Below are positions 12,006 through 24,300 of a stretch of DNA of 64,000 nucleotides, piece by piece. The position numbers were made by a program, and so were the translations under genes. Every line of letters begins with the position of its first letter. The first letter of the stretch is position 1. The stretch is from assembly GCA_964017065.1 (NCBI GenBank), contig OZ024784.1:3639152-3703151 (forward strand). The letters are read 5' to 3'. The notes under the pieces are model-generated. The model saw only the letters and a list, made by a program, of their open reading frames with translations. It had not been told where the DNA came from and made no database searches. Source of the stretch: Haliclona indistincta (Eukaryota > Porifera > Demospongiae > Haplosclerida > Chalinidae).

Positions 12006-13600
12006 ATGGCGTATGTGCAGCTGGTTAGAAACGGAAGAGGGCTCACAACGAGAAGTAAGGAGTGCGTCTGTTTGATAAGTAGTTGTAAATTTTTTATAGG
12101 CCTTCCTGCAGTAGCTTCTCTACCTCTTGTGCACAAGGTAATAATATCAATCATTATTCATTATACTTATGTGTTCCATTTTCTGTATATAGAGATATAT
12201 CACTGATATGCGTCGTGGTGGTGGAGGTCGGTCATCATTCAGTGGCATAGTAGCTACAGTGTTTGGAGCCACTGGGTTCTACGGACGCTATGTGGTTAAT
12301 CGACTTGGTAAGTGTTTACTCAGTTTTTGAGATAATTATTATGAAAAATTGATTTTGTTATAGGAAGAGTTGGTTCTCAAATTGTAATACCATATCGAGG
12401 TGATGAGCATGACTATCGTCACTTGCGTCTAATGGGTGATCTTGGGCAGCTATCATTCCAGGTATGTATATGCCGTTGTTTGTTCTTAGTGCTTTCTTCA
12501 CAGGCTTATAATCTCAAAGATACAAACTCAGTTGCCAAGGTAGTCAAGTACTCTAACTTGGTAATCAATCTTGTTGGTAGAGATTATGAAACAAGGTAAG
12601 TTAGCACTTGATAGATCCGGATATACATGCAATTGTGTGTTTAGGAATTTTTCATTTAATGATGTTCATGTTGATGGTGCTCGTGTAATTGCTGAGGCTT
12701 GTAAACAAGCCGGAGTTGAGAGACTCATCCATTGCTCAGCTCTTGGTGCTTCTTTATCATCACCTTCTACCTTCTTGCAGTCAAAGGTGACAGCTAACAG
12801 CATCTCTATTATTACTTTATCTCTGGTGACAGGCTAAAGGAGAGGAAGTGGTACGAGACGCATTCCCAAGTGCCACCATTATCAGACCAGCCTGTACATA
12901 TGGTCATGAAGATAATTTCTTTAACTACTATGCCAGTCTCAGAGTGTTTCCATTGGGACGAGTGCCGCTCATTAATTATGGACTGGGGGCATTCAAACAA
13001 CCTGTAGCTGTAAGTATACCAGCTCTCTCTTACACAACAAGATACTCTCCTTAGGTTGTTGATGTTGCCTCAGCACTCATGAATATGATTCGTGACCCCA
13101 CAACTGTTGGCAAGACCTACGAGTTTGTAGGGTATGTTACACTATACTCAGTGTATATGTGGTAATCATCTGATCAGTCCCAATCAGTATGAACTATTTG
13201 ATCTAGTGCAGTACATGTACAGAGTAATGTATAGACCGTGCAGACCATGGGCTCCACCAAAGCCACTGTTTCAGTAAGCATCACTCTCTTAACTTGTGCT
13301 GATTGCTGTTCTTATGTAGACTTGCAGCTTGGATGCTAGAAAAATCTCCATTTCCACCTCATATGACAAGAGACAGACTCACACGAGTTTGTGAATCATT
13401 TTTGCATAAACTTATTTTTAATAAACATTCCTTGCTAGTTTCATCTCAGTGAAGAGCTTACTGGAGGTCTCCCTGGCCTGGAGGACGTCGGAGTGTACCC
13501 TATGAATCTTGAAGACGTAGCACTGACATTCCTTCGTCGATACCGAGATTCAGATAATTTTAGAAAATCTCTGGATGAAATTGAACCATTGACAAAGTGA
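12006..13600 (+). CDS. NDUFA9: NADH dehydrogenase 1 alpha subcomplex subunit 9
   Basis: Accessory subunit of mitochondrial complex I with an SDR-type NAD(P)H-binding fold, located on the matrix arm. About ten exons. The N-terminus ([17 protein letters not shown]) is short, basic and presequence-like. The nucleotide-binding start is [19 protein letters not shown], fitting the family's GxxGxxG-like loop. Further landmarks are [70 protein letters not shown] and VPLINYGLG. The end is [13 protein letters not shown] followed by [10 protein letters not shown]. Length about 390 residues, as expected. Introns are about 45-65 bp. Confidence 0.95.
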
Positions 13601-13732
13601 CTTGAACACAAAATAATTATAGTAGAAATCTAAGACCGAACAAAAGTAGTTCTCAACATTGACGCGTTTGAATTACCCGCGTAAACTAAGAAGGGTGTAA
13701 CCAAATATGTTACCATGGTAACACATACAGTC

Positions 13733-14196
13733 ATGGAGAGCGATTACGTTCGTCGCTGTGTGGGACAAGCGCTAGCTCTCGGACTTGCCGAGGTGGGAGC
13801 CCTGAGACCAGCTGACCCAGTAGAATATTTGGCACTATGGCTTTTGCAGCATAAACGAAATCTAGACGAGAAAGATGAGGTAGGAACGACGCCTTTTGTT
13901 TATTTTTTTGTTTACTGTGAAATAAGGTATCAGAAGCTTTGGCAGAAAGTAGATTAAAACACAAGCCAAAACCTGAGGAAGCAAAAGAAGTGAATAAGGA
14001 GGAGAAAGTGGAAGAAGAAACAGACAAAGAAATCGAGGACAAGGTTGATACTGCAGGATCCCATGATACAGAAGAACTGGGTGCAAATGAAATCACAGAA
14101 ACTACTGTGACTCCACCCCCTGCATCTTCATCTCAGGGGCGCCCTAACTCTAAACTGAGCAGCATCATGGAAACAGAGGAGCAAGAGAAAAGCTAA
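13733..14196 (+). CDS. DPY30-motif protein of DYDC1/DYDC2 type
   Basis: Two exons: 13733 to about 13877 and about 13927-14196, giving about 135 residues. Exon 1 is a Dpy-30 helical-hairpin dimerisation motif: ESDYVRRCVGQALALGLAEV followed by RPADPVEYLALWLLQHK. The second stretch is closest to the vertebrate DYDC family (RPxDPxEYLALW). Exon 2 is a low-complexity Glu/Lys-rich tail (KPEEAKEVNKEEKVEEE). I choose the ATG at 13733 because it lines up with the MESxY family start; an upstream in-frame ATG at 13715 is possible. DYDC-like proteins are linked to cilia and sperm, where the motif docks on AKAP-type helices. That role here is inference. Confidence 0.83.
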
Positions 14197-14352
14197 AGCA
14201 AAACGACTACAAACATAACATGCAACTGAGAAATAAATAATGTTATTGTTCAGTGTCATTAATCACTATGGTAGTCAGATGAAATGCTAACAATGAGTAT
14301 GCATAGCAGATAGCCTATTAAAGTTAACATAGTGAATAGCAGCAGATGTTCA

Positions 14353-17300
14353 TTAAGCTGGAAGCTTGGCGTACATCCTGACAAAATCCTCCATGTATCT
14401 GTTCTTTAGTGCAGGGCGCTTCAGCTTGAATGTAGGTGTAATGAGATCATTTTCCACTGAGAATGGCTCAGAGCAGAGAGTAATCGCCTTCACCTGTGAA
14501 ATAGAGAGTAACAAAATAGTAAAGAGGAATCAGCATTCTACACACTTGTTCCAATGAATTCAGTCCCTCCTTTTTGCCCACTGCTCTAACATCCTCCAGT
14601 ATCATTTCTTGTATTGACTGTAACAAGAGTCACTGCTATAAACAAGTTTTTAGTATTCGTGTTTCTTACACTGTCACAGCAAAGCTCATCGAATGACTTT
14701 CCAGCTTTTCCGTTCTTTGCTGCCCAGGATGCAAGTACCTCCTCATCAGGAATAATGATAGCAACACAGCAAGATTTCAGACTGTCGCCATAGACAAATG
14801 TTTGAGCAACAAATTCAGATCGACCATAGACGTTCTCAATCTTCTCTGGAGCAATATACTCTCCCTGGAATGTTATTAATTTCATTAATATTATTATTTG
14901 GTTGAATGCAGTATACCTGAGCAAGCTTGAATATATGCTTCTTTCTATCAGTGATCTTCAGGACTCCATTAGGTAGCCACTTGCCAATATCTCCAGAGTG
15001 CAGCCATCCATCTTCATCAATAGCCTCCTTGGTCTTCTCAGGGTCCTTCAGATATCCAGGGCTCACAATGGGGCCTTTAAAACATACCTAAAATAAAAGT
15101 TTGTAAGTAAGGCATATCTAATAATTATTGTGTAACACCAGGAGTGTATAACTTGGGAAGGAGCGTTCTACTGTGGATAACGAAATCTAAAGTCTGCCGC
15201 TTGCGCTGTCTGAACGCTCGCTTGTTTTAGCTGGAAATGGGCAGGACGAAACGTGGATGAGTGTATAGGTAGGATATAGCCAGCCACAACGTGCAAAGAA
15301 AGACCTAAGTTCCAAGTAGTAACAGTGCATGGCGGCGGACTTTAGATTTCGATATTATTACTATGGCGAATACGGCTCCTTCCCCTTATACGCTCCTGGT
15401 AACACCTACCTCTCCAGCACTGTTGGCTGCAAAGTAGTTCATTTCTGGTACATCAACCAGTTTAACAGATACTGATGCTATTGGTGGTCCAACATGTCCA
15501 GACTGTGTGTCTCCTGGTGAAGTCATTGTGGCACCGGCACAACACTCTGTTTGTCCATACCCCTCTACCACCTTAGAATGACATTTGAGGATTAGTGAAT
15601 TTTATGTCATGTAAGCTTACCAAGCAACCAAATGCAGCTCGCAGGAAGTCCAGGACCCGCGGACTGATTGGAGCAGAACCAGATATGATGAACCTAATTT
15701 GTCCTCCTAACAGATTCTGGACCTTTCGGAACACCAGATAATCCCACCATGAATTCTTCCTTATAATACCACTAAAAGAAAAGAAACAAAAATAAAATTC
15801 TCATTCACTCAGGTTCGTTTACTTGTTGACTTCCTTCACTTTTGCACTCAAAGCTGTCTCAAAAAGCCACTTCTTCACAGCACTACTTGAAACACCAGCT
15901 AGCACCTGAAGAACAGATGCAGCAACAGATGGCTCAACAATTCTACTACACTCTTACCTTGTCATAGATACGATTCAGCAGACGTGGGACTGAAATAAAA
16001 ACGGTTGGTTTGAGTTCTTGAATATCATTAACCAACAGCTTGATATCACCCTGGAAGAACCCAATGCGAGACCCATTGGAGAAGAGCATCACCTGTAGAG
16101 AAGACAAAGAGATAAAGTGAAAAGGTGTACTGTGTAATTCTCACATGACAAGTTCTTTCCATGTTATGAGCCAGTGGTAGATATGAGATATGCACATCAG
16201 ATGGACCCAGTTCGAAATGACTTTTCTACATGACAGACACACACATGAGATGAAGTCAATGTTCGGTCAAATCGCACCAAATGACGTATGATTCCAGCGA
16301 CGTTGCTGACAATATTTCTGTTAGTGAGAATAACTCCTTTAGGATTACCAGTGGTTCCACTAGTGTAGCAGATTGAGGCCATGTCATCAGGAGTGGGTAG
16401 CTACAAAGTGAAAAGAAAAAAACAATGGTAAAAGAGACAAACATGACCAGTTTTCCTACAAGGACTCACTATTAGCTCCTGTGGATTTTCTTTACCAAGT
16501 TTCTAAGTGGTAAAGTAATAATATACTCACAATTTGCGGACAAAAATATATTATATACCTCAATTTGTGCCATAGAGTATATTTGCAACCCTGCTTTAGA
16601 CGCTTCCTGTTCTTCCTCCTCAGTGATATGGTCTCCCATCTTAATAATGGTTTTCAGTGTAGAGCAGGAACCAGCTTGCTTGAGTAGCAAGGGGATCTTG
16701 CTACCAGCACACACCACAGCAGAGATATCAGCTGGGAGAGAGAGCAAGCACAGAACCATATCAACAGCAGTTGCAGTTTCAGTTTGTTGTGTAGTGGTAG
16801 ATCTATAATCCAATAATATTTTCTGTTTGCAATACCTTGATTGATAATGTATCCAACAGCTTCACTACCAAGCGTGTCGTAGAGTGGAACTAGTACTCGC
16901 GAATAACAGTCACAGCTTTGCTCAGTCACTACCCACTGGTGAGAGAGAGATAGGAGGAAGCAAGTTATTGTTCCCAAGGTGTAATTGTCATAAGACTCTC
17001 ACATCAACACAGTTATTTGAATACACTCCCAGGAATGTCTTCTGTCCAGCAGGAACCTTGACGTGACTCAGACCACTACCAAAGTTACGAGCTCTCTCCT
17101 CGACCTGTAGCACAATAACAATATTCAAATGATCAAACACAAGATTGCTTACTCACTTGCCCATAGCTGATCCACTGGTAACCTGATTTTGAGTCAGGTC
17201 GCCATCCAAGACATGGTCCATCGTCTGCAGATAGGGATTTAGTGTTTACAATGAGCATTAGGTGTTTGTAATAGCTAAGAATTATGATAATCTCTCACTG

Positions 17301-17624
17301 GATACTCGCTTCCCACGCTGAAAGCATTCATACAAAGTTTTGGCGTCATCGTAGCAATACTCCAACAGCTGCCCTTTCTCAGCGAAATGTGATCTGCGTA
17401 CTCCACCCTGCATGCAGCAGAACACCATATATTTAAAAGCAGGTTTTGTGTTTCCTGTACAAGCTTACAGTTTGTTCAACACTCTGGTTGTCTTGTGGAA
17501 CACCCAGCTTTGCAGGGGAGGGCCTAGTAGCCATGTAGTATGCTGTGCCAAATGCAATCACTCCGAGCCCGACAAGCGTTGCAGGATCGGACAGGAACGC
17601 GACTACTGCATTAGAATCAGTCAT
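14353..17624 (-). CDS. Long-chain-fatty-acid-CoA ligase, copy A (ACSL1/5/6 type)
   Basis: Activates long-chain fatty acids to acyl-CoA using ATP. The N-terminus [20 protein letters not shown] leads into a transmembrane segment ([14 protein letters not shown]) and the ATRPxP linker seen in ACSL1/5/6. Catalytic landmarks are [19 protein letters not shown] (P-loop, near 16310-16370), [15 protein letters not shown] with [32 protein letters not shown] (near 15500-15560), [18 protein letters not shown] (near 14970-15040), [13 protein letters not shown] and [16 protein letters not shown]. The product ends MYAKLPA. About 15 exons give roughly 680 residues. Its best relative in the window is copy B, 300 bp upstream on the same strand. 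One intron (15088-15409) holds an inserted inverted-repeat element. Confidence 0.94.
15139..15398. mobile_element. 260-bp non-autonomous inverted-repeat transposon (CAGGAG family, copy 1)
   Basis: The ends are imperfect inverted repeats: CAGGAGTGTATAA on the left and the reverse complement of CAGGAGCGTATAA on the right. Subterminal matches GGGAAGGAGC and CGAAATCTAAAGTC(T/C)GCCGC extend the similarity to about 60 bp. It is flanked by a perfect 7-bp direct repeat GTAACAC (15132-15138 and 15399-15405). Removing the element and one repeat leaves a normal 55-bp intron in copy A of the ACSL genes. There is no transposase ORF, so it is MITE-like. It shares termini and duplication length with the element at 24028-24579. 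Confidence 0.88.
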
Positions 17625-17754
17625 TTCTACTATGAATCTGGATATCCTTGCTTTGTAGTAGCACCGCACCGCACACACAGTCACACAGCTAGTATTCACT
17701 CGAGTATTCGAAATGTGTACGTGTGTGGTCGTGGTCAACTACTAATAGAATAAA

Positions 17755-17762
17755 TCACGTGC
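17755..17762. promoter_or_regulatory. E-box-like TCACGTGC in ACSL-A upstream region
   Basis: The 17625-17924 gap between ACSL copy A (start 17624) and copy B (stop 17925) is about 300 bp. Its first half is GC-richer and CpG-containing, with TCACGTGC and GCGGGAC/CGCGGG stretches, consistent with the copy A promoter. The second half is the copy B 3' flank. I see no gene in it. Confidence 0.35.
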
Positions 17763-17924
17763 GCATACACGCGCGGGACGTACCGCGGGTACATGTGGAT
17801 GGTAATCGCGGGAAAATTAAAATTAGCACTGCCAAAAGTCCAACGGCACAGTACAGGTACACATGAACGGGATAGGTTGAGTGTTGGTGTTACACACAAG
17901 TCATTTAAAAGTTCTGGTACTTCA

Positions 17925-20900
17925 TCAAGCAGGCAGCTTAGAGTACATGTTGTCCAGGTCCTGTATGAACCTTTTCTTGAGGGCCGGACGTTTCAGTTTG
18001 AAGGTAGGTGTGACAAGGTCATTATCCACTGAGAATAGCTCTGAAAATAGTGTAATCGCCTTTACCTGTAACAGTATATATGCAAAATGTGCAGTTCAAC
18101 ATATAATCTCTCACTTGTTCTAGTGAGTTCAAACCATCTCTTTTACCAATAGCCCTTATATCAGCTAGCATCATATCATTAACAGACTAAGGAGGAAATG
18201 GTTAGTAGATAAATAAGAGCTGAGTATTGAGCTTACTGTGTCATGGCAAAGTTCATCAAAAGTCTTATCAGCCTTTCCGTTGTTAGCTGCCCATGGCATT
18301 AGTATCTCCTCATCAGGAACGATAACAGCAACACAGCATGACCTGAGACTGTCGCCATAGATAAATGTTTGAGCAACAAATTGAGATCGACCATAGATGT
18401 TCTCGATCTTCTCTGGAGCAATATACTCTCCCTGGAATGAATTTCAATACCGACTCAGTAAAATCACGAGTCTAAAATACCTGAGCAAGCTTGAATATAT
18501 GCTTCTTTCTATCAATAATCTTCAGAACTCCATTGGGTAGCCATTGACCAATATCACCCGAGTGCAGCCATCCGTCTTCATCAATAGCCTCCTTGGTTTT
18601 CTCAGGGTCCTTCAGATATCCCGCAAAAACTCCAGGACCTTGGAAACACACCTAACAACAAACAGTGCTAAACATAGGCAAAAAGATTAGTTATGGCTAC
18701 CTCTCCAACACTGTTGGCTGCAAAATAATTCATATCTGGTACATCAGCCAGTTTAATACGAACTGATGGTATTGGTGGTCCGACATGTCCTGGTTCTGTC
18801 TCTCCAGGAACAGTAACAGTAGCAGCAGCATTACACTCAGTCTGTCCATATCCCTCCATTACCTGATGGCAAACAAGATCAGATATAGCTAAGATCCTAT
18901 CCTGACTTACAGTGCATCCAAATGCTGCTCGCAAGAAGTCCAGCACTCTTACGCTTATGGGAGCAGATCCAGAGATGATAAACCTGACTCGTCCTCCCAG
19001 CATATTCTGAACCTTTTTGAACACAATGTAATCCCACCATGAGTTTCTACGCACTACACCACTGCAGAATGCCCAGGCTGACATAGAGAGCAACTCATTA
19101 GAGGCATAATCAAACCTGTGAACTTCCTTAAGCTTCCCATTGAGAGCAGTTTCAAAAAGCCATTTCTTAATAGCACTACCTGAAACTCCAGCGATGATCT
19201 ATGATATTATACAGACACATGAATTATCATAGATTATTTATACCAAACTTACCTTGTCATAGATACGATTTAGCAGCCGAGGAACCGAGAAAAAGACTGT
19301 TGGTTTGAGCTCTTGAATGTCATTGACTAACAGCTTAATATCACCCTGGTAGAACCCAATATGAGATCCACACATGAATAAAAGTATCTGTGGAGTATCT
19401 GATACCATGATAAGAGTGTGAAATGATCTCATCTCACATGAGCTGTTCTCTCAAAGTTATGAGCCAATGGCAGATAAGAAATGTGAACATCAGAAGGAGC
19501 AAGCTGAAATACATCTTCCTGCAAAACAAAGCAACAGTGAAGGTACTGGAAAAGGAGCCGGCAAGGATACAATGATCAATCCAACTACATTGTATCTTGA
19601 CCTTGTGCAGGTCAAGACTATTGTACAGAACTTGTTCAAGAGTATTGTGGTTACAGGGTTTTGCAGGTTGCTAGACCAAACAATTTCCTGCTAGCGCATG
19701 CGCATAGCGTGTTACAGAAAACGTACTGTGCACATGCGCTAGCAGTAAATTTTTGGTCAAGCAACCTGCAAAACCCTGTAACACATGCACTGCATTGCCA
19801 TATGGAATTTGCTGTGACTGTTTTAGCAGTTACCACATGCATAGCACTATTTAGCATAGACATTGCTCATGGCACTAAATAGCTGATCATTGATGGAGAG
19901 ACTAGTCATACCACATGGCGGTATAGCCCTGACACATTGCTGACAGTGTTCCTGTTTGTTAGAATAGCTCCTTTAGGATTACCAGTGGTTCCACTGGTAT
20001 AGCAGATTGAGGCCATGTCATCAGGAGTGGGTAGCTAGTACAAGAAAAGGTTTTATATACACATCAAACCAGTTTTCGTGTGTAGTACTCACCATCAGTT
20101 CTTGAGGATTCTCTTTACCAAATTGCTGAGTAAAAATAATGATACACACAAAGCTATTGGTAGTACAATAATCATACCTCAATCTGTGCCATGGTGTATA
20201 CCTGTAATCCCGCTTCAGATGCCTCTTGTTGCTCTTCATCGGTAATCTTGTCTCCCATCTTAATAATGGTCTTCAAACCAGAGCAGAACTCGACTTGCTT
20301 GATGATGGAGGTGACCTTGTCAGCACCACACACCACAGTAGAGATCTCAGCTGGATGTCAAGAGCTCATTAATACAGGAAAGTAAAATCTAACATGTGTT
20401 TTATACATGCTGTGCTTGTTGACAAACTTTTAGTATAAACAAGAGCACAGATGCATATCTACTAGACAATGACCATAAAGACCAAATGTTATTACAATGA
20501 GATCTACCATCTGTGCACAATAGCTGGAAACTACCAGGAGATAGAAACATACAATGGTTGATGATATATGAGACGGCTTCACGACCGAGCGTGTCATAGA
20601 GAGGAACTAGTACTCGTGAGTAGCAATCACAGCTCTGCTCAGTCACCACCCACTAGAGAAGGAGATGGTGCTAGTGGTGATACAGGTTATAACATAACTC
20701 ACATCAATACAATTGATGGAATACACTCCCAGGAAAGTCTTCTGTCCAGCAGGAACCTTGATGTGACTCAGTCCACTACCGAAGTTACGAGCTCTCTCCT
20801 CGACCTGCAGAACAATAATTTATGGTCTAAACAAAAACTATGTGTATTCACTTCTCCATAGGTCATCCACTGGTAACCAGATTTTGAATCTGGTCGCCAT

Positions 20901-21204
20901 CCAAGACATGGACCATCATCTGCAGTAAAATAATAGTGATTACAGTATCTGCAAGTGTACACTGCACCACGCACTGGATATACGTTTCCCTCGTTGAAAA
21001 CATTCGTAAATAGTTTTGGCGTCATCAAAACGATATTCCATCAACTGGTCATTCTCGACAAAGTGTGATACGCGTACTCCTGGCTACACAGTGCAGCAGT
21101 GAGCATCACATTGCATTGCTGCATGCAGAGCTATGACTAACCGATTGTTCCACGCTCTGATTTTTCAATGGATAAGGCCACGCTGAATACGAACTGTTTG
21201 CCAT
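17925..21204 (-). CDS. Long-chain-fatty-acid-CoA ligase, copy B
   Basis: Tandem paralogue of copy A with the same exon pattern and motifs: [20 protein letters not shown] (near 19945-20005), [20 protein letters not shown] (near 19445-19505), [38 protein letters not shown] exon at 19250-19350, [17 protein letters not shown] (near 18800-18860), [18 protein letters not shown] and [16 protein letters not shown]. It ends MYSKLPA. The N-terminus differs. From the ATG at 21204 only about 20 residues ([20 protein letters not shown]) precede the conserved region, with no membrane anchor. The frame stays open upstream to an ATG at 21384, which would overlap the neighbouring gene's first exon. One enlarged intron (about 19506-19910) contains a small MITE. 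The coding sequence looks intact. Confidence 0.92.
19654..19778. mobile_element. 125-bp MITE with TA flanks
   Basis: Near-perfect terminal inverted repeats of about 28 bp, starting CAGGGTTTTGCAGGTTGCT and ending in its reverse complement CCTGCAAAACCCTG. TA dinucleotides flank both ends (19652-19653 and 19779-19780), as expected for Tc1/mariner-type target duplication. A second inner palindrome (CTGCTAGCGCATGCGC / GCGCTAGCAG) lets the whole element fold into a hairpin. It has no ORF. It sits in the enlarged intron of ACSL copy B. Confidence 0.82.
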
Positions 21205-21280
21205 TGGGAAAAGCGCGAGCTGAAGACTGGAGTAACTTTGCAGGACGATCGTGCATAAGAACTCAAACAGGGCACTCACC

Positions 21281-21288
21281 TCACGTGC
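21281..21288. promoter_or_regulatory. E-box-like TCACGTGC in ACSL-B/UBAN-gene divergent promoter
   Basis: TCACGTGC lies between the ACSL copy B start (21204) and the ATG of the coiled-coil UBAN gene (21373). A perfect TCACGTGA also occurs at 21608-21615 in the second intron of the latter gene. Confidence 0.35.
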
Positions 21289-21372
21289 GCTCCATCTAAG
21301 TTGGCACGCCCTCTTATTATTAGCTAAGGGATCTTCCCGATTGTTTCCCAGCGTGATTGAGCAGCAACAATA

Positions 21373-24300
21373 ATGTCTGCTCATGGAGGACTCCGCGCTG
21401 TCTCAGGAGAGGATGCCTCCTCTCGATACTTGGTGAGTATACCACGAGTCATATTAGGTCAGCTGATATTGTCTTCATCTCACACAGCATGGCGGCAATG
21501 GTGATGTGATGAAGGAAGGAACCGCCATGATGGAGATACTCACTGAGATGCAAAAGTTACTGGGAGCGAACGAGAAACTGCAGTAAGATCTGTTAACATT
21601 ATTTGAATCACGTGATAGTTTCCCCTCAAGGACGGCTCTCCAGACAAACAGTAGAGTGATGGAGCAGAAAGTACTACATGTGGAAAAGCTCAAAAAGGAA
21701 CTTGGAGACACAAAAGGTCCATCTCTATCACATATTTTGTATTTAACCTCTTGACTCTATCATAAACCAGTTGAACTGATTAATCTCAAGCAGCGATATG
21801 GTGACACACGCGTGTCAGTACTTGGATTCAAAGCTCGTCTTATGAAAATGAATGGAGAAATGAAGCAGCTTCGTGAACCTAATGCTTTTTCTAGTAGCAG
21901 TAATACGGATAGTATGCATCAGGTGTGTTGTTTAGCTGTTCGTGTTCTGTTATTCAAGAACATCTGCAGAGGCAGTTGGAACAGATGTCTCTTGAGAAAG
22001 AACAAAAAATCAGTTCATTACAGAAAACTGTTTCTGATTTGACGGTTAGTGCCTATTATCCACACTCGGTCAATAAGTCTTCAATAGCAACAGCTGCAAC
22101 AGTGCAGTACACAGACACAAGGCTGGTCAATTCGCAGTGAGAATTGGGCTAGAGAAAAGGTGCAAACAATAAAGTGATGACTGAACATACTTCTCCCCTT
22201 GCACAGGAGCAAATGCAGTCACAGTATGTGCTGTTACTGCAGCAGAAGGATGTTGAGATAGCACAATTGCAGCAATCGATCGAAAACAAAAAGCGAGATC
22301 TCATTGAGAAGCAAGGGACTATTGATAGTCTGCACCACCGACCCATTCCTAAACCTCGTACTGCAGTTCCTGACCCTCAAATGGCTAAGGAACTTCAGGT
22401 AACAAAGAAAGAGCTCCAGGAAAGAACGAGGCAGTTAACGGAGGTACAAGACACTTTGTCAAAAGAGAGAAAACATCGCGAGACTGGCGAGCAGCGGACT
22501 AGAGAGCTCCGAACCAAGCTGGAGTCAATGAGCATTGAAGCAAATGTATCCAAGACTTCGAGACCTGATGCTCGATTAACCTCTGAAAATGAGATTGCTC
22601 GGTTAACCTCTGAAAGAAGTCAGCTGAATGATCAGATTGAGGCCCTAAAGAGGGAGCTGTATGACGCACGTTCAAATGGTCAAAATAAAGAGCAGGAATT
22701 ATCACAGCTTAGATCAAATTATGATAGAGTGGTACGAGAAGGAGAAAATGCTGAAAGAAGGCTTCAAAGGGACTTGAGAGAGGCAAACGATGCCAGACTA
22801 GTGCTAAAGAAAGCTAAAGAGAGTATTGAACAAGAAAATGTTCGCTTGAGAAGAGAAGCTGAACAAGTGAGAGTGCTAATGTTGTTGAACTCAACATTAT
22901 TGTGATGTATTTGTTCTTCAGAGGCCGAAAGATGAGGGAATGGCTGTTCCGGGACAGAATCGTCATGCAAGAGCAAAGCGTCTTTTGGAAGTGAGCAAGT
23001 CGCAGCTTTTTTGTCTAAAATTTTGTGTTCTCAATGCATTGATCAGGAGAGACATAAGCTTGAAGATCAATTGAATGCACTCAAGAGCAAGTATGAGAAT
23101 ATTGAAGAAGATCTAAATATGAAGGACCGTGAACTGATTGGCATGAAACAGGAGTATGAGGGCTTACAAATACAAATTGCTGAAGAAAGAGATCAGATGG
23201 AGACTCAGTCAAAATTACAGGAGAACCAAATCCAAAGAATGGAGTCTACATCTGCAGAGCTCAATAGAAAGTGAGATATACAAAAAAGTTGTTTCCAACA
23301 TGTAATTCTCTATAATTATTATAGGCTTTATATTGCTGAGAGTCAATTGGCAACTGCCAGCAATAAAGATGAGCATATGTTAGTACTAATCAGCTTTCGC
23401 GAGTATCTCTAATCTCTTCCTATCATTTCAGTCATGCCTTGGAGAGACAGCTTGCTGAAGCTGAGAAAACACTCAGGAAGAAAGACAGATCAAGACAAGG
23501 CTGGTCTGAAGTGATGACTGTAAGACAATCTAATCCAATAGCTACTCCTTCATCTTTTGTTGTAGGAGATGCAAGCAGAGGTCAAAAGGCTCACAGAAGA
23601 ACACCATGAAATCAACAAAGAGAAAATGCATTTTCAGTCTCTTGTAACACAGCTGCAACAGAAGGTTGCATTCGTTAATCAAGAACTAGACAAATCAAAA
23701 AAACGGGTTGAAAAGAAACAGCAAGATTGCCAGGAACACCTTGATACTTCTAAAGCTTGGCGAGCTCAGGTGAGTTGATATTCTTACTCAGCACTTCATT
23801 TCTGCATCTATTCAGTTTGAACAAGCTAAGAAAGATTTTGATGATGAGCGTAGGCAGAGAGAGCATGATGCTCAGTCAGTTAGTATGTTCAAAAAGAAGA
23901 TTATGCAAATGGAGGAAGATATAACAAAGTTACACCAGAAGAGCAATGTATCAGAGCAGCACATAGCTACCCTGGAAGACAAGGTGTGTTTGTGCATGCA
24001 CATGTAATAGTGTGGTATGAGTGATTTCAGGAGCGCATAATGAGTTAGCGCGGTAAGAGAGCAGGAGCGGGACACTCCCACGCACTTGATTAAAAATTGC
24101 AACTGCACACATGATGGCTGTGTTTCTAAAGATAGACTTGTGATGGCCGACGGTACGCGTACGTACAGTTTCGTATTAGATGGAACTTGGCTGTAAGATG
24201 CTCCTTGAGATAAGCAACAGCTCGTATAAGCCTTCTACACCCACTATGACGCGTAGACGATCTCCACATGCTCGTATACCAGCTGTAGAAAAACAGCACG

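Noticed and set aside
13715..13732. Upstream in-frame ATG for the DPY30-motif gene
   Set aside because: The next Met (13733) aligns with the family start MESxY; the extra MVTHTV is not supported.
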